A DNA stretch of 33,987 nucleotides, from assembly GCF_017255295.1 (NCBI RefSeq), contig NZ_JAFKDE010000017.1, positions 1-33,987 of the forward strand, written 5' to 3'. This stretch comes from Nitratireductor aquimarinus (GTDB lineage: Bacteria; Pseudomonadota; Alphaproteobacteria; Rhizobiales; Rhizobiaceae). The stretch's first letter is position 1. Every line of letters begins with the position of its first letter. Positions 7,643 through 15,746 of this stretch are shown in pieces. The notes beneath the pieces are model-generated. The model made no database searches and was not told where the DNA came from. It saw only the letters and a list, made by a program, of their open reading frames with translations. The translations under genes were made by a program, and so were the position numbers.

Positions 7643-8851
7643 TCAGCCGGCCATCTGCCTCACCGCATCGAGCAGGAATTCATCCTGATAATGCGCGGCG
7701 GCAAAGGAAAGCCCCACCGGACAGTCATCGACCGTCATGATCGGGGCCGAGATTTCGGGAAGCCGCGCCACGCCGGAGAATGCGGTGAGGGTCATGGTCC
7801 GGTCGTAGAAATCGATCACCGCTTCCATTGTCGTCAGGGAGCCCTTCAGCGGCGCGATCACCGGCGTCGTGGGAAAGCAGACCACCGTGCCGGGGGTGAG
7901 GGCTGCGTTGATCGCCTCGAACAGGCGTTCACAATGGGTGATGCTCTCGAGCGCGGGGATGCGATCGAAGGCGGCTACATTGCCGTAGGCCATGGAGAAG
8001 GTGAAGCCGAGTTCCGGCTTTTCGGTCTCGATCCAGTTCGCAACCGTGCTCTGGAACTCCGCCGTCTGCAGGTCGCGAAGCGCCTTCAGATTGCAGTCGC
8101 TCAGGGGGGCAACTGCGCCGATCAGTTCCGCAAAGCGCATGGGCTCCGGCGCAATGCCCGTTTTCACGGCAATCGCCTCCAGCGCCGCCTTCACCTGCTG
8201 CTGCACGGCCTCGTCGGCGATTTCCACCGCATCCGTCAGGACAATGATGCGCTCCAGCTTTTGTGGTTTCACCTTGCCGCTGCGCAGGAGCACGCGCGCG
8301 GCGCTGTCGAGCGTTGCAAGGCTGTTGGCCACCACGCCCACCGTGCTGACGCTCGGCATGAAGGGCAGGACGCCGGCCTCCGAAACCCGGTGCAGCGAGG
8401 GGCGCAGGCCCCACAGGCCGCACAGGCTTGCCGGGACGCGGATCGAGCCGCCCGAATCCGTGCCGAGCGAAAAGTCTGCGAGCCCATTGGAAACGGACGA
8501 GGCCGAACCGCTGGAGGAGCCGCCGGGAATGCGCTCCGGCGCATTGCCGTTGCGCGGCGTTCCGAAGAAATGGCTCTCGCCGTCGAGGCTGTAGGTGAAC
8601 TCGTCAGCCACCACCTTTCCGACGCAGCGCGCTCCTGCGGCGAGCACCTGGTCGACACACAGGGCGTTGTGAACCGGGGCCGCATGGGCGTCCCGCCATG
8701 CCGGGCTGCCATAGGAGGTCTTAAGCCCTGCCAGGTCGATATTGTCCTTCACGGTGAAGGTCAGCCCATCAAGCGGGCCGGAGGCATGGGGCGCGAGGTC
8801 GAGGCGCTCGACCAGGGAACCGGAGGGATCGGCGAGGGATGTCTGGGGCAT
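7643..8851 (-). CDS. Amidase signature family hydrolase
   Basis: The 402-residue protein carries the amidase-signature catalytic set: K35 in FTVKDN, the cis-Ser in PGGSSSGSA (109-117) and the nucleophile S136 in GTDSGGSIRVPAS. It should hydrolyse an amide or related C-N bond; the substrate cannot be read from sequence. GatA is less likely because no gatB or gatC is nearby and the protein is shorter than usual GatA. I chose the ATG at 8851 over an upstream in-frame start at 8896 because GGAG sits about 5 bases before it. It lies downstream of the ankyrin and deaminase genes in the same direction and may be in one transcript. Confidence 0.9.
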   Translation of the reverse strand: MPQTSLADPSGSLVERLDLAPHASGPLDGLTFTVKDNIDLAGLKTSYGSPAWRDAHAAPVHNALCVDQVLAAGARCVGKVVADEFTYSLDGESHFFGTPRNGNAPERIPGGSSSGSASSVSNGLADFSLGTDSGGSIRVPASLCGLWGLRPSLHRVSEAGVLPFMPSVSTVGVVANSLATLDSAARVLLRSGKVKPQKLERIIVLTDAVEIADEAVQQQVKAALEAIAVKTGIAPEPMRFAELIGAVAPLSDCNLKALRDLQTAEFQSTVANWIETEKPELGFTFSMAYGNVAAFDRIPALESITHCERLFEAINAALTPGTVVCFPTTPVIAPLKGSLTTMEAVIDFYDRTMTLTAFSGVARLPEISAPIMTVDDCPVGLSFAAAHYQDEFLLDAVRQMAG

Positions 8852-8999
8852 GGGCACTCCGAATCTGAGAACAGGCTGGAGCGTCCTGCGGACCACAATC
8901 GCTTCAATGTCTCAAGGCCCGGTGGCCGGAACCGGCGCGAACGCACCAGTCGCGATCCCGGGAGCGCGGAGAGGCGGAGTTAAGCCCCGTCGGATCTCT

Positions 9000-9482
9000 T
9001 CAGGCTGTTTCTCTGGTGCCCTTTCTCTGGAGCCATGTTTCGTAGAGATGCCCGCGCGCGCCCTGCGCCTGCGGGATGTGCGCTGCTTCAATGCCTTCCT
9101 GCTCATCGACGGGGCGGGCAAGCTCGGCGGCGATGGAGGCTGTCGACAGGCCATAGGGTTCGGCCTCGTCATTGGAATAGGCGAAGAAGACCCGGTCGAT
9201 ACCGCACATGCGCATGGCGGCGAAGCACATGGGGCAGGGCTGGCCGCTGGCATAGACCGCGCAACCATCGAGGCGTGGCGCGCCCAGCGCCTTGCCGGCG
9301 GCGCGCAGTGCAAGCAGCTCGGCATGGGCGGTGGGATCGCAGTCCACCGCCATACGATTGACACCGCGCGCAACCACCGCGCCGTCCTTCACCACCACGG
9401 CGCCGAATGGCCGGCCACCCTCATCGACATTATCGAAGGCAAGCGCGATGGCCTCGTCCAGAAAACGTTTCGTATCGCTCAT
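9000..9482 (-). CDS. Nucleoside/guanine deaminase-like (CDA fold) zinc enzyme
   Basis: The 160-residue protein has the cytidine-deaminase-fold zinc site: TAHAE (51-55, H53 ligand, E55 proton shuttle) and PCPMC (82-86, C83 and C86 ligands). RPFGAVVVKDG and the total length resemble Bacillus GuaD-type guanine deaminase more than TadA, which would be expected elsewhere as an essential gene. Substrate is inferred only; other purine-like or pyrimidine bases are possible. Its ATG overlaps the stop codon of the ankyrin gene in ATGA, so the two are translationally coupled. The amidase starts 148 bases downstream. Confidence 0.88.
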   Translation of the reverse strand: MSDTKRFLDEAIALAFDNVDEGGRPFGAVVVKDGAVVARGVNRMAVDCDPTAHAELLALRAAGKALGAPRLDGCAVYASGQPCPMCFAAMRMCGIDRVFFAYSNDEAEPYGLSTASIAAELARPVDEQEGIEAAHIPQAQGARGHLYETWLQRKGTRETA

Positions 9483-10159
9483 TTCGCCCCTGCGCCTTCC
9501 AGAATTTCGATCATCTCCGTGTAGCCACTGCGCTTTGCGTGCTGCAATGGGGTCACGCCTTCGCGGTCGGCAATGTCGGTGTCTGCGCCGGCGTCGACCA
9601 GCATTTTCACGATCGCCGTATGGTTTGGCCCGCCATCGCCCAGGATCACGGCTTCCAGCAGCGCCGTCCAGCCGAGCTTGTTCACATGGTCGAGATCAAC
9701 CCCGGCCTCGATCAGCGTGCGTACGGTCTCCACATGGCCGCGGTCGGCTGCCGGGATGAGCGCTGTTCCACCGAAGCGGTTGGTGCTTTCAAGGTCTGCG
9801 CCGTTGTCGAGCGTCAGGCGCAGAATATCCTGATAGCCGCGTGCGCCAGCCAGCAGATAGGGGCTGTCCTCGATCCCGTCCTTCGCATTGACGTCAGCAC
9901 CCGCCTCGATCAGAAGGCGCGCGGCCTCCCCCTGGTTTGCCTGCACGGCGGCCATGAGGGCGGTTCTCTTGCGCGCGTCACGCTCATCGACGGCAGCGCC
10001 GTTTTGAAGCGCGCTCTCCAGTGCAGCGATGTCGCCACTTTCGGCAGCGGTGATGAGGGGCGTTTGTGCAAAGGCGCCGGTTTGAAAGGCGGCGGCCATC
10101 AGGGCTGCTGCCACGAGGCGGAGAAACCGCCGGCCGGATTGTGCGCGCAATACATTCAT
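9479..10159 (-). CDS. Exported ankyrin-repeat protein
   Basis: The 226-residue protein has a signal peptide (about 1-31, RR then a hydrophobic run, ending GAFA) and then five to six ankyrin repeats, recognisable by repeated xTALxxAxxxGH and LLxxGADxN patterns (for example TALMAAV, AGADVNAKD, GTALIPAADRGH, AGADTDIAD). It is probably periplasmic and should bind a protein partner. It is the first gene of a unit with the deaminase. In the 5' leader a hairpin at 10162-10193 overlaps the likely ribosome-binding site GGGAG. Confidence 0.9.
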   Translation of the reverse strand: MNVLRAQSGRRFLRLVAAALMAAAFQTGAFAQTPLITAAESGDIAALESALQNGAAVDERDARKRTALMAAVQANQGEAARLLIEAGADVNAKDGIEDSPYLLAGARGYQDILRLTLDNGADLESTNRFGGTALIPAADRGHVETVRTLIEAGVDLDHVNKLGWTALLEAVILGDGGPNHTAIVKMLVDAGADTDIADREGVTPLQHAKRSGYTEMIEILEGAGAK

Positions 10160-10161
10160 TG

Positions 10162-10193
10162 AGGTCTCCCGATCTGCTGGTCGGGAAAGACCT
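10162..10193 (-). promoter_or_regulatory. Hairpin over the ribosome-binding site of the ankyrin gene
   Basis: AGGTCT (10162-10167) pairs with AGACCT (10188-10193), and CCCGA (10168-10172) pairs with TCGGG (10181-10185). On the minus-strand transcript, the second arm contains GGGAG just before the ATG at 10159, so the fold could hide the ribosome-binding site. It could also be a stem terminating an upstream transcript, but it lacks a U tract. Confidence 0.45.
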
Positions 10194-10235
10194 TAGTCCA
10201 TCAATTGTGACGAAGTTTGGAGTGCGCCGGTGCGG

Positions 10236-10850
10236 CTATTCGCTCACTGCGCCGACAACCGGGTTGTTGCTTTCGCGCAGGCTCACCCAACGGCCGGTAT
10301 GCGTGCTGGCCTGACGCTTGAGATAGCTATAGCCGGTGGCGCTCCACAGCTTCACGCTGTTGTTGAGGTTGTCGAGAACGAAGTCCCCGCGATCCGTGCG
10401 CACTGTCAAGACCGCATGGCCCTCGCCATTGGGCTTGCGCACCACGGTGATCAGAAGGTTGGAGAGCGAAATGCCGGCCCGTTTCAGCGCGCGGCGCTTT
10501 TCGAGCACATAGTCCTCGCAGTCGCCAACGCCGGTGGAAGGGTAGGTCCACACTTCTTCCTGGCCATAGATGTCGATGTCGTTCATCGGCTCGATGGCGT
10601 TGTTCACCGCCGTGTTGATCTCGGTCAGGGTTTTCCAGAGCGTTTTGGTCATATGCACCGGCCCCTGATCGCGCATGCGGATCGAGCATTCGACCGGGTT
10701 GGCCTTGCAGAACTCGTAATGTCCGATGGGCTGAGAGGTCAGTCCGCCGGTTTCCATCAGATTCATCGCTCCGGCCGGCGCAATCATGCCCCCTGCCAGA
10801 AAAAGGCTCGCAAGAACCCCACTGCGGAATCCCCCCCGCAAAGCAGCCAT
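10236..10850 (-). CDS. Exported bacterial transglutaminase-like cysteine protease (BTLCP family)
   Basis: The 204-residue protein has a signal-like N-terminus (about 1-28, ending APAGA) and the papain/transglutaminase triad: C111 in GVGDCEDYVLEKR, H145 in EGHAVLTV and D160 in FVLDN. This pattern is the BTLCP (DUF920) family, common in alphaproteobacteria; related LapG proteins cleave adhesins under c-di-GMP control, but no LapD or adhesin gene is seen here. The ATG at 10850 (or 10853) follows GGGGAG. The longer frame to 10874 would use TTG with no ribosome-binding site. A promoter and a perfect CtrA box lie immediately upstream. Confidence 0.88.
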   Translation of the reverse strand: MAALRGGFRSGVLASLFLAGGMIAPAGAMNLMETGGLTSQPIGHYEFCKANPVECSIRMRDQGPVHMTKTLWKTLTEINTAVNNAIEPMNDIDIYGQEEVWTYPSTGVGDCEDYVLEKRRALKRAGISLSNLLITVVRKPNGEGHAVLTVRTDRGDFVLDNLNNSVKLWSATGYSYLKRQASTHTGRWVSLRESNNPVVGAVSE

Positions 10851-10876
10851 CATGGCGCTCCCCGCTCGTTTCAATC

Positions 10877-10892
10877 GTTAACGAAACGTTAA
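10877..10892 (-). promoter_or_regulatory. Perfect CtrA-binding box
   Basis: The minus strand reads TTAA, then CGTTTCG, then TTAAC, an exact match to the alphaproteobacterial CtrA consensus TTAA-N7-TTAAC. It overlaps the predicted -10 of the BTLCP gene. The site is nearly palindromic (TTAACG/CGTTAA). Confidence 0.65.
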
Positions 10893-10915
10893 GGATGATG
10901 GGGTGTCGGTGTCAA
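10887..10915 (-). promoter_or_regulatory. Promoter of the BTLCP gene
   Basis: On the minus strand, perfect TTGACA (10915-10910) is followed after 17 bases by TTAACG (10892-10887). Transcription would start near 10880, about 30 bases before the ATG. Confidence 0.55.
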
Positions 10916-11021
10916 TCAGCAGAGCGGCAATCTTACCAGCTATGGTTACCAGCGGTGCTTCTGGCCACCGGCTTTGGCGCTTCCTGTTGCGCAAATGCCA
11001 TTGCCGCAGGGGATGATCTGC

Positions 11022-11051
11022 GCCCGACACTGAAGCTTTTCAGCGTCGGGC
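11022..11051 (-). terminator. Long hairpin after the PHA depolymerase gene
   Basis: GCCCGACACTGAA (11022-11034) and its near-complement (11039-11051) form a 13-bp stem with one mismatch and a 4-base loop. It lies 22 bases beyond the phaZ stop. No U tract follows on either strand, so it may stabilise the mRNA 3' end rather than terminate alone. Confidence 0.5.
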
Positions 11052-11073
11052 GATAATTGTGATGACCGGTAGA

Positions 11074-12426
11074 TCAGGACGCGCCGGTGGAGCCTGTGGA
11101 CGGCTTGCGGCTGCGGGCGGCCGGCTTTTTCGCCGTCCCAGCGCGTGGTTTCGCCGGTGCGGCTTCGGCTGCTGCCGGCTTTGCGGTCTTCAATCCGCCG
11201 GCCGGGTTGCTGCGCATAAAGTCGAGAATGCGCGGCGCGATTTCAGAGCGGAAACGCGAGCCGTTGAAGACGCCGTAATGGCCAACGGCGGGCTGCATGT
11301 AGTGATGACGCATGTCGTCGGGAATGTTGACGCACAGATCATGCGCGGCCTTCGTCTGGCCGACGCCGGAAATATCGTCATTCTCGCCTTCCACCGTCAG
11401 AAGCGCCACGCGCTTGATGGCGGAAGGGTCGACCAGTTCGCCGCGATGGCGCATCTGGCCGCGCGGCAGGTCGTGCCGGATGAACACGGTCTCCACGGTC
11501 TGCAGGTAGAACTCGGCGGTCAGGTCCATCACCGCCAGATATTCGTCATAGAAGTCGCGGTGCTTCTCTGCGGAATCGCCATCGTTCTTCACCAGATGCA
11601 TGAAGAAGTCCTTGTGCGCCGTGATGTGGCGATCAAGGTTCATGCTCATGAAGCCGGAAAGCTGCAGGAAGCCCGGATAGACCTGACGCATGAAGCCCGG
11701 ATTGGGCCACGGAACCGGCATGATGACATTGTCGCGGAACCACGAAATGTCCTTCTCCTCGGCCAGCTCGTTCACGGCGGTCGGGTTCTTGCGGGTGTCG
11801 ATGGGGCCGCCCATCAGGGTCATGCTGGCGGGCACGGTCTTTGCGCCGCGCGCCTCCATGATGGCGATGGCGGCAAGCACCGGCACCGAGGGCTGGCACA
11901 CGGCCATCACATGCGTGTCCGGACCCATCTGCTCGAAGATGTCGATCAGATAGTCGATATAGTCGTCGAGATCGAAGGAGCCATCGGCCAGCGGCACCAT
12001 GCGCGCGTCCGACCAGTCGGTGATGTAGACATCGGCATAGGGCAGCATGGTCTCCACCGTGCCGCGCAGCAGCGTGGCGTAGTGGCCGGACATGGGCGCG
12101 ACCATCAGGATCTTCGGGCCGGCATGCGCGCCTTCGGGCAGGTCACGCTTGAAGCGGATGACGTCACAGAACGGGCGCGACCAGACGATCTGCTCGTTGA
12201 CGGCCACTTTCACGCCGTTGACGCTGGTTTCCTTCAAGCCGAATTCAGGCTTGGTGTAGCGGCGTGTGCTGCGCTCGAAGACCTCGGCAGCGGCGGCGAC
12301 GCTGCGTCCGAAATAGGTCTTGGCGACCGGGTTCATGGGGTTGCTGTAAAAAAGCCGAACGGCGTCGGCATAGGCCCGCGCCGGCTGCAGCGCGGCGTGG
12401 TTGAATTCATAAAGCTGATAATACAT
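11074..12426 (-). CDS. phaZ: Intracellular polyhydroxyalkanoate (PHB) depolymerase
   Basis: The 450-residue protein matches the intracellular PHB depolymerase family, which mobilises native storage granules. It starts MYYQLYEFNHAALQPAR and has VCQPSVPV with C177 at the position of the catalytic Cys described for Ralstonia PhaZ1, and a C-terminal His in AVGHYGVFNGSRF. I chose the ATG at 12426, which follows AGGAAA, over an upstream in-frame start at 12516. The last 45 or so residues form a basic Ala/Lys/Pro-rich tail, including AKKPAARSRKP, resembling histone-H1-like tails of granule-associated proteins. No PHA synthase gene is in the window. Confidence 0.93.
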   Translation of the reverse strand: MYYQLYEFNHAALQPARAYADAVRLFYSNPMNPVAKTYFGRSVAAAAEVFERSTRRYTKPEFGLKETSVNGVKVAVNEQIVWSRPFCDVIRFKRDLPEGAHAGPKILMVAPMSGHYATLLRGTVETMLPYADVYITDWSDARMVPLADGSFDLDDYIDYLIDIFEQMGPDTHVMAVCQPSVPVLAAIAIMEARGAKTVPASMTLMGGPIDTRKNPTAVNELAEEKDISWFRDNVIMPVPWPNPGFMRQVYPGFLQLSGFMSMNLDRHITAHKDFFMHLVKNDGDSAEKHRDFYDEYLAVMDLTAEFYLQTVETVFIRHDLPRGQMRHRGELVDPSAIKRVALLTVEGENDDISGVGQTKAAHDLCVNIPDDMRHHYMQPAVGHYGVFNGSRFRSEIAPRILDFMRSNPAGGLKTAKPAAAEAAPAKPRAGTAKKPAARSRKPSTGSTGAS

Positions 12427-12627
12427 TGCTAGGTTTCCTGGGAGGACCTTCGCTATGGCCAGGCCGCCAGGGGAAGTGGATATGTGACGGCGAAGCCTTG
12501 GTCGTTTGCATGCCAATCAGAGTAAACGACTTTTGCTGCGTTGCAATAGAAGCGCGCGTTTCCGATTTTTCGGAGAGGGGGCGTTTCGTCAACTGTATGA
12601 TTCTAAGAGAGAAAATAAGACTGAACG

Positions 12628-13140
12628 TCAAGCGTTGCTGTTGCGGCGCAGCATGAGAAGGCGGCTTTCCGGCGAAACATCGGGCGGGATTTCGATCAGA
12701 AAGCGCTCTTTCAGTGCTTCGGGCGCTGCATTCAGAGGCCATTCGGCAAAGCCGTGACGTTCGTAGAATGGCGCGTTGAAGGGCACGTCGCGAAACGTGC
12801 TGAGCGACACACCTTTAAGGCCGAGCGCCCGGCTCTCACCGATCACGGTCCGAAGCAGCCGCCCGCCAAGCCCACGGCGTCCGTGTTCGGGCGCAACGGA
12901 GAGCTCTTCGACATGGAGAAATGCGTCGATGGGGCTGGTGATGACAAAGCCCACCGGGCCGTCTGCCACATGAACCGCCACGAATGTGCGGCGCTGCGCG
13001 GCGAGCCTGTCAAAGGCGTCTGCTTCCATCGCCGGTGTGGCGGCGAGATCCGCGTGCCCGTGTTCGGTAAAAAGCTGCGCAGCGCGCACCTCAACGGCCG
13101 GTAGATGCTGCGCATCGGCCGGCCGGTAAGGGCGGATCAC
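12628..13140 (-). CDS. GNAT-family N-acetyltransferase
   Basis: The 170-residue protein has a GNAT fold: VIRPYRPADAQHLPAVE at the start, FVAVHVADGPVGFV, the acetyl-CoA loop GRRGLGGRLLRTVI, and the C-terminal FYERHGFAEW. Substrate is unknown. The start is uncertain. I chose GTG at 13140, preceded closely by AGGA; an ATG at 13224 is in frame but would overlap the DUF1330 gene by 35 bases and add an unusual N-terminus. It is the last gene of the FMN reductase-pyrF-DUF1330 run. The 201-base spacer after it holds no clear hairpin terminator. Confidence 0.85.
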   Translation of the reverse strand: MIRPYRPADAQHLPAVEVRAAQLFTEHGHADLAATPAMEADAFDRLAAQRRTFVAVHVADGPVGFVITSPIDAFLHVEELSVAPEHGRRGLGGRLLRTVIGESRALGLKGVSLSTFRDVPFNAPFYERHGFAEWPLNAAPEALKERFLIEIPPDVSPESRLLMLRRNSNA

Positions 13141-13189
13141 ATAGTCCTGAACTGCGGTTGCCGTGGGCCTGTCCTCGCGGTTTCGGGGA

Positions 13190-13498
13190 TTATTCCGCGC
13201 CCTCGACAAGCACCATGTCGGCATCGGCCACCGTGTTGCGGATGGCTTTCGCCGCCTGGTATTCGGGCGAGTTGTAGCAATCATGTGCGGCCTGCAGCGA
13301 GGGAAACTCGATCACCACATTGCGTCCGCGTCCGGTGCCTTCCAGTCCTTCCCATTCGCCGCCGCGCGCCAGAAAGCGCGCGCCGAACTTTTCGAAGGCC
13401 GGTTTGGCCGTGGCCACATAGTCCTTGTAGCGCTCGGGGTCGCGCACATCGACATGGGCAATCCAGTATCCCTTGGGCTCCTTGGGCTCGTTGGGCAT
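13190..13498 (-). CDS. DUF1330 family protein
   Basis: The 102-residue protein has the small ferredoxin-like fold of DUF1330: GYWIAHVDVRDPERYKDYV, FLARGGEWEGLEG, NVVIEFPSLQAAHDCYNSPEYQAA. Function is unknown; the fold resembles dimeric alpha/beta-barrel proteins. GGGAGGAGG precedes the ATG. It follows pyrF by 36 bases, a neighbourhood common in rhizobia. Confidence 0.9.
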   Translation of the reverse strand: MPNEPKEPKGYWIAHVDVRDPERYKDYVATAKPAFEKFGARFLARGGEWEGLEGTGRGRNVVIEFPSLQAAHDCYNSPEYQAAKAIRNTVADADMVLVEGAE

Positions 13499-13534
13499 GG
13501 TTCCTCCTCCCTTGCTTGGTTCCTGCCTGTTCTG

Positions 13535-14230
13535 TCAGGCTGCCGCCATCTCGTTGAGAATGGCTTCTGCCGCAGCCTTTGGATCTTGTGCCGCCACGAT
13601 GGGGCGCGCAACCACCAGATGCGTGCTGCCGGCGCGGATGGCGTCGCCTGGCGTCATGACGCGTTTCTGGTCGCCATGGTCGCTGCCGGCCGGCCGGATG
13701 CCGGGCGTCACCAGCGCCATGTCAGGGCCGGCCACGCCGCGCATTTCCTCCACCTCGGTCGGGGCGCAGACAATGCCGCCCATGCCGGCCTCGCGGGCCT
13801 GGGCAACGCGCTTTGCAACCAGTTCACGGGCGGTGAGCGCATAGCCCGCATCGTTCAGGTCGGCATCGTCCATGGAGGTGAGAACGGTCACGCCGAGCAG
13901 GGTCAGGCCGGAGCCTTCGGCTGCCTTGACCGCAGCGCGCATCGCCTTGGGGTAGGCGTGGATGGTGAGCATGGTCATGCCCATCCGCGCGATGTTCTCG
14001 ACGCCCTTGGCCACCGTGTTGTCGATGTCGAGCAGTTTCATGTCGAGGAAGATCTTCTTGCCGGAGCCGGCCAGCTCACGCGCGAAGCTCAGGCCGCCGG
14101 CAAAGGCGAGCTGATGCCCGATCTTGTAGAAGGACACCGTGTCGCCCAGCGCGGCGACCACGCGGTCCGCCTCGGTCAGGGTCGGTACATCGAGGCCCAC
14201 GATCAGGCGGTCGCGAATATCGTTGGTCAT
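13535..14230 (-). CDS. pyrF: Orotidine 5'-phosphate decarboxylase
   Basis: PyrF converts OMP to UMP, the last step of de novo pyrimidine synthesis. The 231-residue protein is normal length. The catalytic signature [10 protein letters not shown] has D63, K65, D68 and T72 in the DxKxxDxxxT pattern. [17 protein letters not shown] and the final VVARPIV form the phosphate-binding end. The ATG at 14230 follows GGGAG; the longer frame to 14371 overlaps the FMN reductase gene and adds no conserved sequence. The upstream gene ends 2 bases before this start. Confidence 0.96.
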   Translation of the reverse strand: MTNDIRDRLIVGLDVPTLTEADRVVAALGDTVSFYKIGHQLAFAGGLSFARELAGSGKKIFLDMKLLDIDNTVAKGVENIARMGMTMLTIHAYPKAMRAAVKAAEGSGLTLLGVTVLTSMDDADLNDAGYALTARELVAKRVAQAREAGMGGIVCAPTEVEEMRGVAGPDMALVTPGIRPAGSDHGDQKRVMTPGDAIRAGSTHLVVARPIVAAQDPKAAAEAILNEMAAA

Positions 14231-14232
14231 GG

Positions 14233-14823
14233 TCAGGCTCCCACACGGGTTGAGGTCAGTTTGGCACGTTCGATCAGTCCGCGACAGACGGCTTCCATCA
14301 TGCCCCGTGTGCGCTCGTCCCTGAAGCTGCCATCGGTGTCGAAGGCATCCTGTGCGCGGGCAACGGAGCATTGAGGGGTGATGATGTCGGCCTTGCAGTT
14401 CATCAGCACGGCGCGCAGGTGATAGAGCCCGCGAATGCCGGCGAAATTGCCGTCGGAAGAAGAGCAGAGCGCGATGGGCTTGCCGGCCCAGGGGCGCAGG
14501 GGCTTGCCATTGTCCTTGGAGAGGCGGCTTACCCAGTCGATCGTGTTCTTGAGCAGAGGTGGAATGGAAGCGTTGTATTCGGGGCTGGCGATCAGCACTG
14601 CGTCATGCGCGGCGATCAGCCGGCCGAGCCGGTACACATTCTCGGGAATGCCTTTCTCCCGCTCCAGATCCTCGTCCATGATCGGCAGCGGATAATCCAC
14701 CAGCGATATGCGCGTGACCTCCGCACCCTGCTGCGCGAGTTCCTTCATGGCTGCGTCGGCGGTCTGGCCGCTATAGGCGCCCGTGCGGATCGATCCTGCA
14801 AAGACAAGGATTTTGGGGGTCAT
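14233..14823 (-). CDS. NADPH-dependent FMN reductase
   Basis: The 196-residue protein is a flavodoxin-fold quinone/azo/chromate-type reductase. It has the FMN-phosphate loop [12 protein letters not shown], the [18 protein letters not shown] segment that covers the flavin, and [15 protein letters not shown]. The physiological acceptor is unknown. GAGGAG lies about 10 bases before the ATG. It is the first gene of the pyrF cluster, and the pmtA terminator just upstream suggests its own promoter within 14824-14920. Confidence 0.9.
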   Translation of the reverse strand: MTPKILVFAGSIRTGAYSGQTADAAMKELAQQGAEVTRISLVDYPLPIMDEDLEREKGIPENVYRLGRLIAAHDAVLIASPEYNASIPPLLKNTIDWVSRLSKDNGKPLRPWAGKPIALCSSSDGNFAGIRGLYHLRAVLMNCKADIITPQCSVARAQDAFDTDGSFRDERTRGMMEAVCRGLIERAKLTSTRVGA

Positions 14824-14920
14824 CGGCGAATGCTCCTCTGTTTGCGAAGAGCCGTATAAGCAATGAACTTTTCAATCAATGGAATATGCGTGTGGAAGAC
14901 CGCCACCGGCGGCAGATGTG

Positions 14921-14944
14921 AAAAGGAGCCGACAAGCGGCTCCT
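14921..14944 (-). terminator. Rho-independent terminator after pmtA
   Basis: GGAGCCG (14925-14931) and CGGCTCC (14937-14943) form a perfect 7-bp stem with a 5-base loop, extended by one A-T pair. On the minus strand it is followed by TTTT (14924-14921). Confidence 0.65.
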
Positions 14945-14994
14945 GAAGACGTTTTTGCTGGTGGTTCACCGGCCCGTTCAATCCGGGGCTCGAT

Positions 14995-15612
14995 CTAGTG
15001 CTTTCCCCGGCGATAGACCCAGAGCTGTGTCGGGGGGATGTTGCGCAGCACGAAATCGAAATGCTCGACCGTGTAATTGCCCTGGCCCGCCGGGATCGGG
15101 GATTTGGGGCCGTAGGTGAGCTGCACCACCGGACGTCCCTCGGGAATGAGGTCGAGAAGGGAATCCATATAGGCAACGCGCTCTTCAACGGGGAAGTTGA
15201 GCAGCGGAACGCCGGACACCACGCTGTCGAACAGTTTGGGCGTCTTTTCGCCCAGCGCCTTTTCCAGCGTGTTGCGGATATCGAAGGCGTTGCCCTCGAT
15301 CACGTTCACGCCCGGATAGGTCTCGCGCAGATGGGTCACGAAATCCGGGGAGTACTCAACGGCGTAAAGGTTCTGCGGGTCGACGCCATGGGCGAGGATC
15401 GCCTTGGTGATGACGCCGGTTCCGGGGCCTGCCTCGAGAACCGGTAACCCGGATTTGGTGTCGATGACCGATGCCATCCGCCGGGCGGTGACACTGCTTG
15501 TGGGCATGATGGCGCCGACAGCCTTGGGCTGGTCAATCCAGCCACGAAAGAAGCGCAGTTCTTCCCCAAAACGGTCTGCGATCGCTTTGCGCACACCTTG
15601 CCCTTTGCTCAT
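14995..15612 (-). CDS. pmtA: Phospholipid N-methyltransferase (PmtA type)
   Basis: This 205-residue SAM-dependent enzyme resembles Sinorhizobium PmtA, which methylates phosphatidylethanolamine stepwise to phosphatidylcholine at the inner membrane. The N-terminal FFRGWIDQPKAVGAIMPTSS is characteristic. The SAM site is VLEAGPGTGVITKAIL, with VEYSPDF as the acidic loop. The C-terminal half has VVSGVPLLNFP. The ATG at 15612 follows AGGAGG; a TTG at 15633 is in frame but unlikely. It lies downstream of dnaJ in the same direction, a usual rhizobial order. Confidence 0.92.
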   Translation of the reverse strand: MSKGQGVRKAIADRFGEELRFFRGWIDQPKAVGAIMPTSSVTARRMASVIDTKSGLPVLEAGPGTGVITKAILAHGVDPQNLYAVEYSPDFVTHLRETYPGVNVIEGNAFDIRNTLEKALGEKTPKLFDSVVSGVPLLNFPVEERVAYMDSLLDLIPEGRPVVQLTYGPKSPIPAGQGNYTVEHFDFVLRNIPPTQLWVYRRGKH

Positions 15613-15659
15613 CGTACCGCCATCCTCCTTCAAAACCCCGTTATAAAATCATTTTTATT

Positions 15660-15706
15660 GCGGGAAGTATCCCGCCATTCCGCAGATCGGGCCGAACAGC
15701 CCGATC
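15660..15706. repeat. Two hairpins in the dnaJ-pmtA spacer
   Basis: GATCGGGC (15685-15692) and GCCCGATC (15699-15706) form a perfect 8-bp stem. GCGGGA (15660-15665) and TCCCGC (15670-15675) form a second. Neither is directly followed by a strong U tract on the minus strand. They may attenuate or stabilise the dnaJ transcript; an A/T-rich stretch with TATAAC then precedes pmtA. Confidence 0.5.
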
Positions 15707-15746
15707 CAGTCCCAATAGCCCAATGCAGTCCAATTGCACCGTGCGG

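Noticed and set aside
7643-8851. GatA subunit of the tRNA amidotransferase
   Set aside because: The protein is shorter than usual GatA and no gatB or gatC is adjacent; a general amidase call is safer.
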